Assembly: GCA_944390105.1 (NCBI GenBank)
Contig: CALXOV010000030.1
Coordinates: forward strand, 1 to 51,895
Direction: 5' to 3'
Source of the DNA: an uncultured Succinivibrionaceae bacterium
Lineage (GTDB): Bacteria > Pseudomonadota > Gammaproteobacteria > Enterobacterales > Succinivibrionaceae
Length of the DNA: 51,895 nt
How positions within the stretch are numbered: position 1 is the stretch's first letter; each line of letters opens with the position of its first letter. Position numbers and translations under genes: made by a program. The notes beneath the pieces were generated by a model. That model saw nothing but the letters and a program-made list of their open reading frames with translations. It made no database searches and was not told the origin of the DNA. Positions 36,426 to 48,777 of the stretch are shown here, in pieces.

Positions 36426-37495
36426 TGAGATCTTAAGAGTATCTCTAGGGGGTAAATTTTTTAAATTTGTTGCTAAGAGTGGCTCAGAGATCATTGGTTC
36501 GCTTCCTGACTTTGGCGAATCATCTTCCGCCTCGGGACTCTCGTTAGGTTGATCTTAGATTGTTCCGTCAATGTTCCTGGCGTTCTGGCAACAAATGATC
36601 TTTCCATCCTTGCTCTAAGGTGCGCGACACCGCAAAAGGATTCTTAACAAAAATCCCACAGCATCTTTGCATGAACAAATATATGGGATGAAGCATGGTT
36701 TGTCAGTCCGTATATGCAGCAAAGTCGAAACAACAGTCATTGCAGCTACACAAATCGAAGCATTATGCTCAGCGTTATCCCGATGGCTGCAGAAAACACA
36801 GTCAAACTCTGCTTGAGATTTGCGGCTTTGCTATCAGCTAGGAGACGCCTGCTGCATGTAATACAGGTGTTTTTAGGCTCAACCTTAATTAAAGGTCCGC
36901 CACTTGCTTAAGTTTGTATGCGAGCATATAAACAATCTTTGCCTAAGCTTCCCTATGGATGCTGCGATTTGTCCAGCCATTGTCTGATTCATTTGCCCGT
37001 TTATTTTTCGTCAGTTCAGCGTGCGGACTTGCTCATATTTTTGATGCGCAGAGCTTCCGCAGCAACACCCTGTAGTTATTAGCTTATGGGTGAAGTAGCT
37101 TTATACGCAAAGTCTTTCCTCTTCTGGGTTATGCTGGGATAGCGCGGTTGATTCGGCCTCTCAGCTTCAAGTTTTTAATTTTTCTCTCAGGAGCTGATAG
37201 TTATCGTTATTGAACGCAGCAAACGTAATGGCAGCTCCTACGTCGCAGCCTAAAGCGTTCTTGATTTCATCAGAGCTTAAATCCGGAGTCACGACATCAT
37301 CATATTCAGCGAGTAAGATGATTTATCAATACTTGCCACTGCACTTCTATGTAATGTCTTTAGCTGTCCCTTTAAACTCTTGATGCTGTCAAAACCATAT
37401 AATGCTTAGCTAAATGCGTACAAGGTGTGAATTAAAGTAGTTTGTACAAAAGAAAGCAAAATGGGGACAAAGAAAGAGAAAGAAAAAAGCGCTCC

Positions 37496-37522
37496 AAGCA
37501 AAAGCCGGCATGAAGCCGGCCC
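37496..37522 (-). terminator. Rho-independent terminator of gyrB
   Basis: On the minus strand GCCGGC, loop TTCAT, GCCGGC is followed by TTTTGCTT. It lies 25 bases after the gyrB stop. Confidence 0.75.
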
Positions 37523-37545
37523 TGTTCTAATGTTTTGGAGAATAA

Positions 37546-41078
<3,533 letters not shown>

Positions 41079-41133
41079 GGACCCTGCCGTAAACTGCTCC
41101 TGCCTTTTGTAAGCAGGAGCATACCGACATAAA

Positions 41134-42276
41134 CTATACCACCACGCGGCTGATGATGTAGCGCGTGTGCAGCTTGCTATCCGGACCTTCATCGGCCGGA
41201 GTGATCATGGCATTGATGAGCGGCTGACTAAAATTAAATATCACCTGCTCACTACTCATCACCGACAGCACTTCATTAACGTACGAAGCGTTTAAGGTTA
41301 CATCAACCGACGATCCCTGATAGTTAATCGCCATCTGTGAGGTAGCAATCTCATGCTCGCTGTTTTCCGAGCGCAGATGCAAAAATCCGTCGTCGAATAC
41401 TAAGTTAACTCCGTTAATACGCTTAGATGACAGCACAGCGACCTTGGAGATTTCAGCTTTAAGCTCGGTGCGGTTAACCGGGATCGTGGTTTTTATTTCC
41501 CGCGGCAACACACCACGCACATTGGGGAAATTACAGATAAGCAGCTTTGAAGAAAGCTTAAAGCCGTTGCACACTGTCGTAACCGTGTTTTTGGTAAAAG
41601 ACAACTCAATGATATCCTCAGAGTTATCCAAAATCTTGTAGAGCTCAGCGGCGCATGGACGGATCAAGGTTACACCGTAAGCATCCCTCAGCGGACGGCT
41701 TAAGGTGGTCTCAATCATCGCCATGCGATGGCCATCGGAGGTAAAGACCGTAAGATTGTCACCTTCAATTTCAAGGCGCATTCCGCGCAGATATTCGCGG
41801 AACTCTTCCTGCGAGATGCAGAAAATTGAGCCTTCAATAATGCGGCGCAGCTTGCTCTGCTCAATAGCCAGCACCTGCTCAACTTCTTCGTGCGCAGCCT
41901 CAAAATCAGGAAAAGTATCAGCCGAACGGGTTCTAATCTTAAAAGTAGTCTGACCGGTAGCTAAGGTCAAATCGGAGTTCAACTCATCCTCGTCCTCAGG
42001 ACAATTAAAGCTCACTAAGGACGACTGCGGCAGTTTGGATAAGGTTTCGCGCAGCTTAGAAGCTGACACTAAGATCTCGCCTTCAGAGGTAGCGGATACC
42101 GGCACGCTGTAGGAAAGTTCAATGCGGTAATTGGTTGCACGCAGGGTTAAAGTATTGCTTTTAACCGTCAGCACTACATTCTGCGTAATATCATCATTAG
42201 TGGAAGCTGTTCCTGCAATTGAGCAGATGTTTTGCAGCGGCTTAATAAATGTAGCCAGCGGAGCCGTAAATTCCAT
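41134..42276 (-). CDS. dnaN: DNA polymerase III beta sliding clamp
   Basis: A 380-aa clamp protein, slightly longer than the 366 of E. coli. Domain landmarks include MEFTAPLATFIKPLQNICSI, VLTVKSNTLTLRATNYRIEL, EEFREYLRGMRLEI, VFTSDGHRMAM and NASYVNEVLSV. The C-terminus (HTRYIISRVVV) deviates from the usual MPMRL-like ending of the enteric protein. The protein encircles DNA and tethers polymerases. It lies 81 bases downstream of dnaA in the conserved order. Confidence 0.95.
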   Translation of the reverse strand: MEFTAPLATFIKPLQNICSIAGTASTNDDITQNVVLTVKSNTLTLRATNYRIELSYSVPVSATSEGEILVSASKLRETLSKLPQSSLVSFNCPEDEDELNSDLTLATGQTTFKIRTRSADTFPDFEAAHEEVEQVLAIEQSKLRRIIEGSIFCISQEEFREYLRGMRLEIEGDNLTVFTSDGHRMAMIETTLSRPLRDAYGVTLIRPCAAELYKILDNSEDIIELSFTKNTVTTVCNGFKLSSKLLICNFPNVRGVLPREIKTTIPVNRTELKAEISKVAVLSSKRINGVNLVFDDGFLHLRSENSEHEIATSQMAINYQGSSVDVTLNASYVNEVLSVMSSEQVIFNFSQPLINAMITPADEGPDSKLHTRYIISRVVV

Positions 42277-42357
42277 AATTTTGTCCTTATCTCACGCCGC
42301 GCAATAGCGCAGCGGCTGCTGTTATTCTATCAAGAGACGATCTTGGCCGAAGACTTT

Positions 42358-43947
42358 CTAATCATTCTTCAGCGAAAGCTTCAAGCGATGATACTTCGAG
42401 GCCAGCTCCGGATCGGTTTCCATCTTGCCCTTAACCCGTGATACCGCTTCGTACACTGAGCTGTGATCTTTATTGAAGGCCCGCCCAATATCGGTAAGCG
42501 AAGCCGATGGAATTAACTCACGAATCAGCGCCATCGCCATTGAGCGAGCCATTGATACGGTCTTTTTGCGTTCGGCACTTTCCATGGCGGCCACTTGCAC
42601 TTCAAATTCCTTGGCTACGCGCTCTTTAATCGAATCCATCGACAAAACCTGATTAGATGCATTGACGAGATTAGATAGAATTCGCACCGAATCATCAAAG
42701 GTCAGTTCATGCGTAATTGAGAACTGCGTAAACAAGGTCTTGATAGCCCCCTCTATTTCACGAACATTTGAGCGAATATGCGAAGCAATATAGCTTACAA
42801 TGTCATCGCTTAGGCTGATGCCTATTTCCTTGCACTTGGTCATGATGATAGCCGTACGCGTCTCCACCGAAGGCGGAATTACTTCACAGCACACTCCTGA
42901 GCCAAAGCGCGAGGTTAAACGCGCTGAAAACCCCTTTAAATTACCAGGAGCTACGTCAGAGGCCAAAATCAGCTGACGATTAGGTCTATCAATAAAGTCA
43001 GCAATGATCTCAAAGAAAGCATCACGAGACTTAGGGCCTTTAATGAAGTTCTGAATGTCATCAACAATAAAGACATCATTTTCGGTATACATATCCTGAA
43101 AATGCACCGACTGATCGTCAAAATTCTTCTTAGAACTGAGCTTAGCCGTAGATTCGACGTAATGGCGAATAAATTCCTCAGCGCGGATATAAATCAGCGA
43201 ACACTCGGGGCGCTCTTTACGGATACGATTAGCAATGGCAAATAATAGATGAGTTTTACCGAGGCCTGATCCGCCGTAGATATAAAACGGATTGTAATTA
43301 GAAGTTCCGGGATTGGCCGCCACCGCCACTGCGGTAGCAACTAGCAACCGATTGTCCGGATCGGTCACATAGTTATCAAATGTCTTATTAGGATTAATCG
43401 CATCATTGCGCATAAAACGCGGACGCGGTGCATAGCTGCGATTATCAGGCAAGTGGGTCGGTGCAACGCCTAACGCAGATGAGGCAACGCTGCCCATCTG
43501 CGGAGCTCCAATCTGTCCTGAATGCGCAAAGGGACGACCTTGCTGTCCCGCCGCTTCAACGCGCCGCGGCGTTTGCGCAAAACCTGGCTGCGGCGCAGCG
43601 GTATAAGCCGGGTAAGGCTGCGGCTGCGCCGGCGGGGAGGGAGGGGAATTAAAAGAATTGCCAGTCTGAGCACGAGCCATGCCCTGATTGGCCGCATTGC
43701 CCACCTCAACGGAAAAACCTAAGTCCGTCTTATTAAGCAGATGAGATACCTCATCAAAAAAGGCGGCCGCATGATGAATGAAAATATTATATATATAAAG
43801 TGAATTGCATAAAAAACGAATGCTATTGTGCTCTACACTCAAAGATACCTGAGTGGAGAACAACTGAATGATAGCCTGCTCGCTAGGATCCTGTGAACGT
43901 GCGGCTACTTGCTTGATTGCCTCGTTCCAAAGCTGAATGAAGTCCAT
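42358..43947 (-). CDS. dnaA: Chromosomal replication initiator DnaA
   Basis: A 529-aa initiator from the chosen start. Domain I (MDFIQLWNEAIKQ ...) is poorly conserved. Domain II is a long Pro/Gln/Ala-rich linker (about 100-170). The AAA+ domain has NPFYIYGGSGLGKTHLL, Walker B NDVFIVDDIQNF, and SRFGSGVCCEV. Domain IV ends with the DNA-binding signature NKDHSSVYEAVSRV. ATG 43947 is favoured over an in-frame ATG at 44007 because DFIQLWNEA matches the usual DnaA start and a GGGCGA-like site precedes it. It is divergent from rpmH with about 230 bases between. No convincing cluster of DnaA boxes is seen there. Confidence 0.96.
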   Translation of the reverse strand: MDFIQLWNEAIKQVAARSQDPSEQAIIQLFSTQVSLSVEHNSIRFLCNSLYIYNIFIHHAAAFFDEVSHLLNKTDLGFSVEVGNAANQGMARAQTGNSFNSPPSPPAQPQPYPAYTAAPQPGFAQTPRRVEAAGQQGRPFAHSGQIGAPQMGSVASSALGVAPTHLPDNRSYAPRPRFMRNDAINPNKTFDNYVTDPDNRLLVATAVAVAANPGTSNYNPFYIYGGSGLGKTHLLFAIANRIRKERPECSLIYIRAEEFIRHYVESTAKLSSKKNFDDQSVHFQDMYTENDVFIVDDIQNFIKGPKSRDAFFEIIADFIDRPNRQLILASDVAPGNLKGFSARLTSRFGSGVCCEVIPPSVETRTAIIMTKCKEIGISLSDDIVSYIASHIRSNVREIEGAIKTLFTQFSITHELTFDDSVRILSNLVNASNQVLSMDSIKERVAKEFEVQVAAMESAERKKTVSMARSMAMALIRELIPSASLTDIGRAFNKDHSSVYEAVSRVKGKMETDPELASKYHRLKLSLKND

Positions 43948-44176
43948 GAAAGTCGCCCTTGGTGTTAGCGTAATTGCTGCTGCATGAAAATCAGGGCATT
44001 TTAACACAGAGCAGATATTGACCCTAGTAAGAAATGCAGAGTAAAATACCTTGCTTTACAGCAAAGTGCTCAGCAATCCCTGCTTTTTTCGCTGAAAATA
44101 TATTCAGTGAACGCATGCTTCCTGTGCACTTGCCGATGTTAAATTTAACAAACCCGCGTATTTACGAGGACCAATC

Positions 44177-44320
44177 ATGAAACGTACTTTTCAGCCTAAC
44201 GTGTTAAAGCGTAAGCGCACTCACGGCTTCCGCGTGCGTATGCGTACCGCTGACGGCCGCAAGGTGTTATCACGCCGTCGTGCCAAGGGCCGCAAGCGCT
44301 TAACCACTGTTAATGTCTAA
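44177..44320 (+). CDS. rpmH: 50S ribosomal protein L34
   Basis: A 47-aa basic protein matching L34 throughout ([20 protein letters not shown], then [16 protein letters not shown]). An ACGAGGA ribosome site lies upstream. It heads the rpmH-rnpA-yidD-yidC-mnmE series, and its last eight bases overlap the start of rnpA, a common coupling. Confidence 0.98.
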   Translation: MKRTFQPNVLKRKRTHGFRVRMRTADGRKVLSRRRAKGRKRLTTVNV

Positions 44321-44678
44321 TTACAGTTTTCCCCGTCAAGGGCGGTTGCTCTCGACTGCGGAATTTGATGCGGTATTTAAAAAACCGGTCCGAGCCAGTG
44401 CGCCTGGCATAGTTATTCTTGCCAGACTGAATACAGTTAAGCGTCCACGGCTTGGATTGGTAGTACCCAAAAAGGTTTTAAAACGTGCTGTCTGGCGCAA
44501 TCGCATTAAACGCGTGGTGCGCGAAACTTTCAGACAGCATCAGACTACCCTACCTGCAGCTGATGTGGTGTTTATCGCCAAGCCGAAGATAGGTGAGATA
44601 AGTAATCAAGAGCTTAGTGAAGCTTTAATCCGCTTATGGAACATCATCTCTCGCCGCTTGGACAATCAGCAGTCCTGA
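44313..44678 (+). CDS. rnpA: Ribonuclease P protein component
   Basis: A 121-aa basic protein. The motif [17 protein letters not shown] is the RNR signature that contacts the RNase P RNA, and [14 protein letters not shown] precedes it. It assists the catalytic RNA in maturing tRNA 5' ends. It overlaps rpmH by 8 bases and yidD by 43. Confidence 0.96.
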   Translation: MSNYSFPRQGRLLSTAEFDAVFKKPVRASAPGIVILARLNTVKRPRLGLVVPKKVLKRAVWRNRIKRVVRETFRQHQTTLPAADVVFIAKPKIGEISNQELSEALIRLWNIISRRLDNQQS

Positions 44679-44884
44679 TGATCAGGGCCTACCAAAAAGT
44701 ATTAAGCCCGCTGCTCGGTCAGAACTGCCGTTTCTATCCAAGTTGTTCGCAATACACCTTAGAAGCCATTCAGGAATGGGGTCTGCCCAAAGGGATTTAT
44801 CTGGGAGCTAAGCGCATCTGCCGCTGTCATCCGCTCAATGAAGGCGGAATTGATCCAGTACCCAAAAATCCCGCTAAACACTGA
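44636..44884 (+). CDS. yidD: YidD, membrane protein insertion efficiency factor
   Basis: An 82-aa protein with the YidD pattern: [31 protein letters not shown], the conserved cysteines, and [15 protein letters not shown]. It has an amphipathic N-terminus that sits on the inner membrane and supports YidC. The ATG at 44636 overlaps rnpA and gives the family's usual length; ATG 44678 would shorten it by 14 residues. Confidence 0.94.
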   Translation: MEHHLSPLGQSAVLMIRAYQKVLSPLLGQNCRFYPSCSQYTLEAIQEWGLPKGIYLGAKRICRCHPLNEGGIDPVPKNPAKH

Positions 44885-44925
44885 TTACAAAAAATAACTT
44901 TCATCTGCCATGGAATTTTGATCCG

Positions 44926-46572
44926 ATGGAACAGCAAAGAAACATATTATTCGTTCTTTTCTTGATCCTGACCCTTTTTATTTATTGGGCATGGGAAAAC
45001 GACAAGCTGACGGAAGCGCATCGTGCCGAAATCGCGGCGCAACAGTCTGAACTGATGAATACCAATGCTCAGGCAGCAAATTCCATCGGCAAGCTCATTA
45101 CATTAAAGAGCGACAACCTGCAGCTGACCATTGATTTAAACGGCGGCGACATTGTGGACGCCAAGCTGCTTAAAGTCATGCAAGAGCAGGGTAAGACCGA
45201 TCCTTTCCATCTGCTGATGGATGAGCCGAACTTTGTTTATATCGCGCAAAGCGGCTTAGCCGGTCGCGACGGTCCTGATTCCAAAGCCCGTCCGAGCTAC
45301 ACCACTGCACAGACTATCTATGAAATAGCTGAAGGTAGCGACAGCGTCAGCGCAAACTTAAGCTTTGTGCAGAACGATGTCACCTACACCAAGACTTATA
45401 CCTTAAAGCGCGGCAGCTACGTGGTAGACGTTAGCTATAAAGTTGATAATCAGAGCGCAGCTGATCTGTCGATGGCCTTCTATGGTCAGTTAAAGCAGAC
45501 TGTCGATATTGAGGCGCAGAGCAATGCTGGTGCTTTCAGCTTTGTTGCCGGTGCTTACCGCGGCTCAGCCTATTCTTCCGATGACAGTCGCTATGAGAAG
45601 AACACTTTCGAGGATATCGTCGATTTAGCAGCCGAAGGGCAGAACGTTCAGGTCTTAACGCATCAGGGCTGGGTTGCGATGATTCAGCACTACTTCGTGT
45701 CCGCCTGGATCGGCAAGGCTGCGGAAAATGTGATTTACACCAGCTCGGCGGAAAACGGCCGTGATGCCATCATTGGTATCCGTACCAATCCCACTACGAT
45801 TGCGGCAGGTGAAAGCCACGACTTTAATGCCCAGATGTGGATCGGCCCGAAGAATCAAGACGAGATGGAATTAGTCGCCAAGAATCTTGATTTAACCGTA
45901 GACTACGGCTGGCTGTGGTTCATCTCAATTCCGCTGTTTAAGATTTTGGAGTTCATCCACGGTTTCATCGGTAATTGGGGCTTCTCAATTATTGTTTTAA
46001 CCTTAATTGTCCGTACCGTGCTCTTCCCGCTGACCAAAGCGCAATACACGTCGATGGCCAAGATGCGTCTGCTTACCCCGAAAATGCAGGAGTTGCGCGA
46101 GCGCTATAAAGATGACCGTCAGAAGCTAGGTCAAGAGACCATGCGCCTGTACAAGACCGAAAAGGTCAATCCATTAGGTGGTTGCTTCCCTCTGCTTATT
46201 CAGATGCCGATCTTCATTGCGCTGTACTGGACATTGATGGAATCCACAGAACTGCGTCATGCACCGTTCATTCTGTGGATCACCGATCTGTCGGTCTACG
46301 ATCCGTACTTCGTATCACCGATCCTCTACGGCATTACCATGTTCTTAATTCAGAAGATGTCACCGACCCCTATCACGGATCCGATGCAGCGCAAGGTGTT
46401 TATGGCAATGCCGCTCGTCTTCACCTTCATGTTCTGTACCTTCCCGGCGGGTCTTACTATCTACTGGGTGGTTTCCAACTGCTTTACCATTCTGCAGCAG
46501 ATCATTATTTTCCGTTCTCTGGAAAAGCGCGGTTTGCAGGTACGGCAGCCTAAAGAAGCGAAAAAAGACTAA
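44926..46572 (+). CDS. yidC: Membrane protein insertase YidC
   Basis: A 548-aa insertase, the same length as in E. coli. The N-terminal TM (ILFVLFLILTLFIYWAW) is followed by a large periplasmic domain (about 50-340), then the conserved five-span core: GNWGFSIIVLTLIVRTVLFP, the cytoplasmic loop ERYKDDRQKLGQETMRLYK, FIALYWTLMES, and FTFMFCTFPAGLTIYWVVSN. It inserts and folds inner-membrane proteins alone or with SecYEG. The gene lies between yidD and mnmE, six bases before the latter. Confidence 0.98.
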   Translation: MEQQRNILFVLFLILTLFIYWAWENDKLTEAHRAEIAAQQSELMNTNAQAANSIGKLITLKSDNLQLTIDLNGGDIVDAKLLKVMQEQGKTDPFHLLMDEPNFVYIAQSGLAGRDGPDSKARPSYTTAQTIYEIAEGSDSVSANLSFVQNDVTYTKTYTLKRGSYVVDVSYKVDNQSAADLSMAFYGQLKQTVDIEAQSNAGAFSFVAGAYRGSAYSSDDSRYEKNTFEDIVDLAAEGQNVQVLTHQGWVAMIQHYFVSAWIGKAAENVIYTSSAENGRDAIIGIRTNPTTIAAGESHDFNAQMWIGPKNQDEMELVAKNLDLTVDYGWLWFISIPLFKILEFIHGFIGNWGFSIIVLTLIVRTVLFPLTKAQYTSMAKMRLLTPKMQELRERYKDDRQKLGQETMRLYKTEKVNPLGGCFPLLIQMPIFIALYWTLMESTELRHAPFILWITDLSVYDPYFVSPILYGITMFLIQKMSPTPITDPMQRKVFMAMPLVFTFMFCTFPAGLTIYWVVSNCFTILQQIIIFRSLEKRGLQVRQPKEAKKD

Positions 46573-46578
46573 AAAAGA

Positions 46579-47949
46579 ATGAGCAACACCATTGCCGCTA
46601 TCGCCACCGCGCCGGGGCGCGGCGGCGTGGCCATTGTCAGGGTGTCCGGTGAGGATGCCCTGTTGGCTTTACAGCACCTTACTCCCATTACCTCCCCCAA
46701 ACCCCGCTTTGCGTATTTCACTAAATTTACTGCAGCTGACGGATCCATTCTCGATGAAGGAGTCGTCATCTACTTCAAAGCGCCGCATTCCTATACCGGT
46801 GAAAATGTGGTGGAATTCCAAGGCCACGGCGGACAGGTTGCACCGCAACGCGTACTTAAGGCCCTGCTCAGCCTGCCGGGAATCCGCATGGCAGAGCCCG
46901 GCGAATTTACCAAACGCGCCTTTTTAAACGGCAAAATGGATTTAACTGCCGCAGAAGCGGTAGAAGATTTAATTGCCGCCGGTTCAGACAAAGCCGCCAG
47001 TGCTGCACTAGCTTCGTTAGAGGGCGAATTTGCTAAGCGTCTGCATGAACTTAGCGCAAAGTTGACGGAGCTGCGCGTACGTTTGGAGGCCTGCCTCGAT
47101 TTTCCTGAGGAGCATGAAGATTTCTTTGACTCAGGAGCGGCAGCTGCCGAGCTTCAGGACTTATCCGCATCCGGTACCCAAACGCTGCTACGTGCACAAC
47201 AAGGGGTGCGGCTGAATGAAGGCGCACGCTTAGTTTTAGCTGGAGCTCCCAATGCCGGCAAATCGAGCCTACTCAATGCGCTGGCAGGATCTGATAAGGC
47301 GATCGTCACCAATATCCCGGGCACCACACGCGATGTGCTATCGGTCAATATTGAAATCAGCGGCATCCCTGCTGTAATCACGGATACTGCTGGCTTGCGT
47401 GATAATCCCAGCGATGAAATTGAAGCCATCGGAATTCAACGCGCCATTGCGGAGCTCAAACAGGCAGATTTAGTCCTGCTGATGGTAGACCGCACCGCCA
47501 GCGCAAAGACAGCAAGAGAGTCACTGACGCAGGTAAAAGCCCAGCTGGGCAAGGGCATACCGCTACTCGTACTTGTCTCCAAAGCCGATTTACCGATAGC
47601 TTCTGAGCTGTTACAGCTACTGAAAAGTGCTGAATTTAGCGCTCTGCCGCAGTTGGATATTTCCGTTAAGACAGAAGACGGACTAGCTACGCTGCGCCAG
47701 CAGCTGGCTTCCGCTTTAGGCGTGATGCCGCTTGAAGGAGTATATTCTGCTCGCCGCCGTCACCTTACGGCACTAGATGATTGTCTGCAAGCGCTGTCAC
47801 GTGCACAGGAGCAGCTAACGCTAGGAGATTTAGTGCTATGCGCACATGAGCTGGCGCTGGCACAGGAAAGCTTAGGGCTCATTACAGGTAAAGTCACCTC
47901 CGATGAAATCCTCGGTAAAATCTTCGCAAGCTTCTGCATCGGCAAATAG
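46579..47949 (+). CDS. mnmE: tRNA modification GTPase MnmE (TrmE)
   Basis: A 456-aa protein. The N-terminal formyl-THF-binding domain (TIAAIATAPGRGGVAIVRVS, YTGENVVEFQGHGG) and helical domain flank a Ras-like G domain with GAPNAGKSSLLNAL, IPGTTRDVLS, DTAGLRD and SKAD. The C-terminus ends FCIGK, the family's catalytic cysteine motif. With MnmG it makes the cmnm5 modification of wobble uridines. mnmG, which often follows, is not adjacent in this window. Confidence 0.97.
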   Translation: MSNTIAAIATAPGRGGVAIVRVSGEDALLALQHLTPITSPKPRFAYFTKFTAADGSILDEGVVIYFKAPHSYTGENVVEFQGHGGQVAPQRVLKALLSLPGIRMAEPGEFTKRAFLNGKMDLTAAEAVEDLIAAGSDKAASAALASLEGEFAKRLHELSAKLTELRVRLEACLDFPEEHEDFFDSGAAAAELQDLSASGTQTLLRAQQGVRLNEGARLVLAGAPNAGKSSLLNALAGSDKAIVTNIPGTTRDVLSVNIEISGIPAVITDTAGLRDNPSDEIEAIGIQRAIAELKQADLVLLMVDRTASAKTARESLTQVKAQLGKGIPLLVLVSKADLPIASELLQLLKSAEFSALPQLDISVKTEDGLATLRQQLASALGVMPLEGVYSARRRHLTALDDCLQALSRAQEQLTLGDLVLCAHELALAQESLGLITGKVTSDEILGKIFASFCIGK

Positions 47950-47963
47950 AGCATAAACATAAG

Positions 47964-47996
47964 TAGAAAAAGAAAATCCCCGCCAAACGGGGACTT
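47964..47996 (-). terminator. Terminator downstream of efp
   Basis: On the minus strand CCCCG, loop TTTGG, CGGGG is followed by ATTTTCTTTTTC. A second stem (CGCCTGC/GCAGGCG, 48004-48026) lies between it and efp. The stem also sits just after mnmE and may act on both strands. Confidence 0.65.
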
Positions 47997-48041
47997 TCAG
48001 CTCGCCTGCAGCTAAAAAGCAGGCGCTAAGCAGAGTCTCAA

Positions 48042-48605
48042 TTAGACGCGCTTCTTGAACTCGTTGGTGCGAGTATCAATTTCGATACGGTCACCGATAT
48101 TGACGAAATCCGGTACCTGAATCTCATAGCCCGTGCCAGCTAAGCGGGCCGGTTTGGTCACCTTACCCGAAGTATCACCGCGTACGGCCGGCTCAGTGTA
48201 CTCAACTTCACGCACAATGGAAATCGGCAGTTCGACCGAAATAGCCTTGCCGTTGTAGAAGGTAACCTGGCAGATATCTTCCATGCCGTCAACTAAATAG
48301 TTGAGAACATCGCCTAAATTGTCCTTCTCAACATCATACTGATTGAACTCTTCATCCATGAAGACATACAGCGGATCATTGAAGTAAGAGTAAGTGCAAT
48401 CCTTGTGCTCTAAGATCACGTCTTCTAAGCGATCGTCTGCACGGAACACAGTCTCAGTACCCGCATCAGACAGCAGATTCTTGAGCTTCATCTTAACGAC
48501 GGCAGCATTACGGCCAGACTTGTTGTACTCAGTCTTCTGCACTACCATCGGATTGCCGTTCAACATGATGACGTTGCCGGCACGAATTTCTTGCGCTAAC
48601 TTCAT
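48042..48605 (-). CDS. efp: Elongation factor P (Arg32 type)
   Basis: A 187-aa three-domain EF-P. The KOW-like N-domain loop reads [19 protein letters not shown], with Arg at position 32 where enteric EF-P has Lys34. Arg32 is the residue rhamnosylated by EarP in Pseudomonas, Neisseria and Shewanella, and earP lies 1.5 kb away on the same strand. The C-terminal domain ends [20 protein letters not shown] relieves ribosome stalling at polyproline. The protein closely follows the Pseudomonas sequence through domain II. Confidence 0.97.
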   Translation of the reverse strand: MKLAQEIRAGNVIMLNGNPMVVQKTEYNKSGRNAAVVKMKLKNLLSDAGTETVFRADDRLEDVILEHKDCTYSYFNDPLYVFMDEEFNQYDVEKDNLGDVLNYLVDGMEDICQVTFYNGKAISVELPISIVREVEYTEPAVRGDTSGKVTKPARLAGTGYEIQVPDFVNIGDRIEIDTRTNEFKKRV

Positions 48606-48777
48606 TGAAAATTCACCTAAAATAAAAATAGAGCGTCAGCAGACGCGCCTTAATGATCTGACCGCTAATTTTAACAGAAATCTGCCATAAAAGCGCATTG
48701 CTTTAAAGTAATAAGTTTACTTATTTTAATAATTTATTAAAGAAGTACGCTTTTTTTCTGCAGTATTTTCCGTCAAG

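Larger units (their letters stand above)
34405..37545. other. 3.1-kb gene-poor region with parS sites and a tnpB relic
   Basis: No intact gene is seen. It contains the glyS terminator, five ParB-type palindromes between 34466 and 35691, a ten-G run (35160-35169), a terminator-like hairpin GGGCG-TTA-CGCCC followed by CTTTTT (35800-35818), a decayed tnpB (36009-36425), and an unrecognised 51-codon open remnant on the minus strand (37167-37322, containing EYDDVVTPDLSSDE). DnaA-box-like 9-mers occur at 35501 (TGTGAATAA, consensus), 35170, 37101 and 37426 (one mismatch each); they are too scattered to call an origin. Confidence 0.75.

Noticed and set aside
41079-41192. N-terminal extension of recF
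   Set aside because: The 38 extra residues overlap the dnaN 3' end and do not resemble RecF, whose conserved N-terminus begins at the internal ATG.
43948-44007. N-terminal extension of dnaA
   Set aside because: Twenty extra residues without family similarity; the downstream ATG gives a normal DnaA start.
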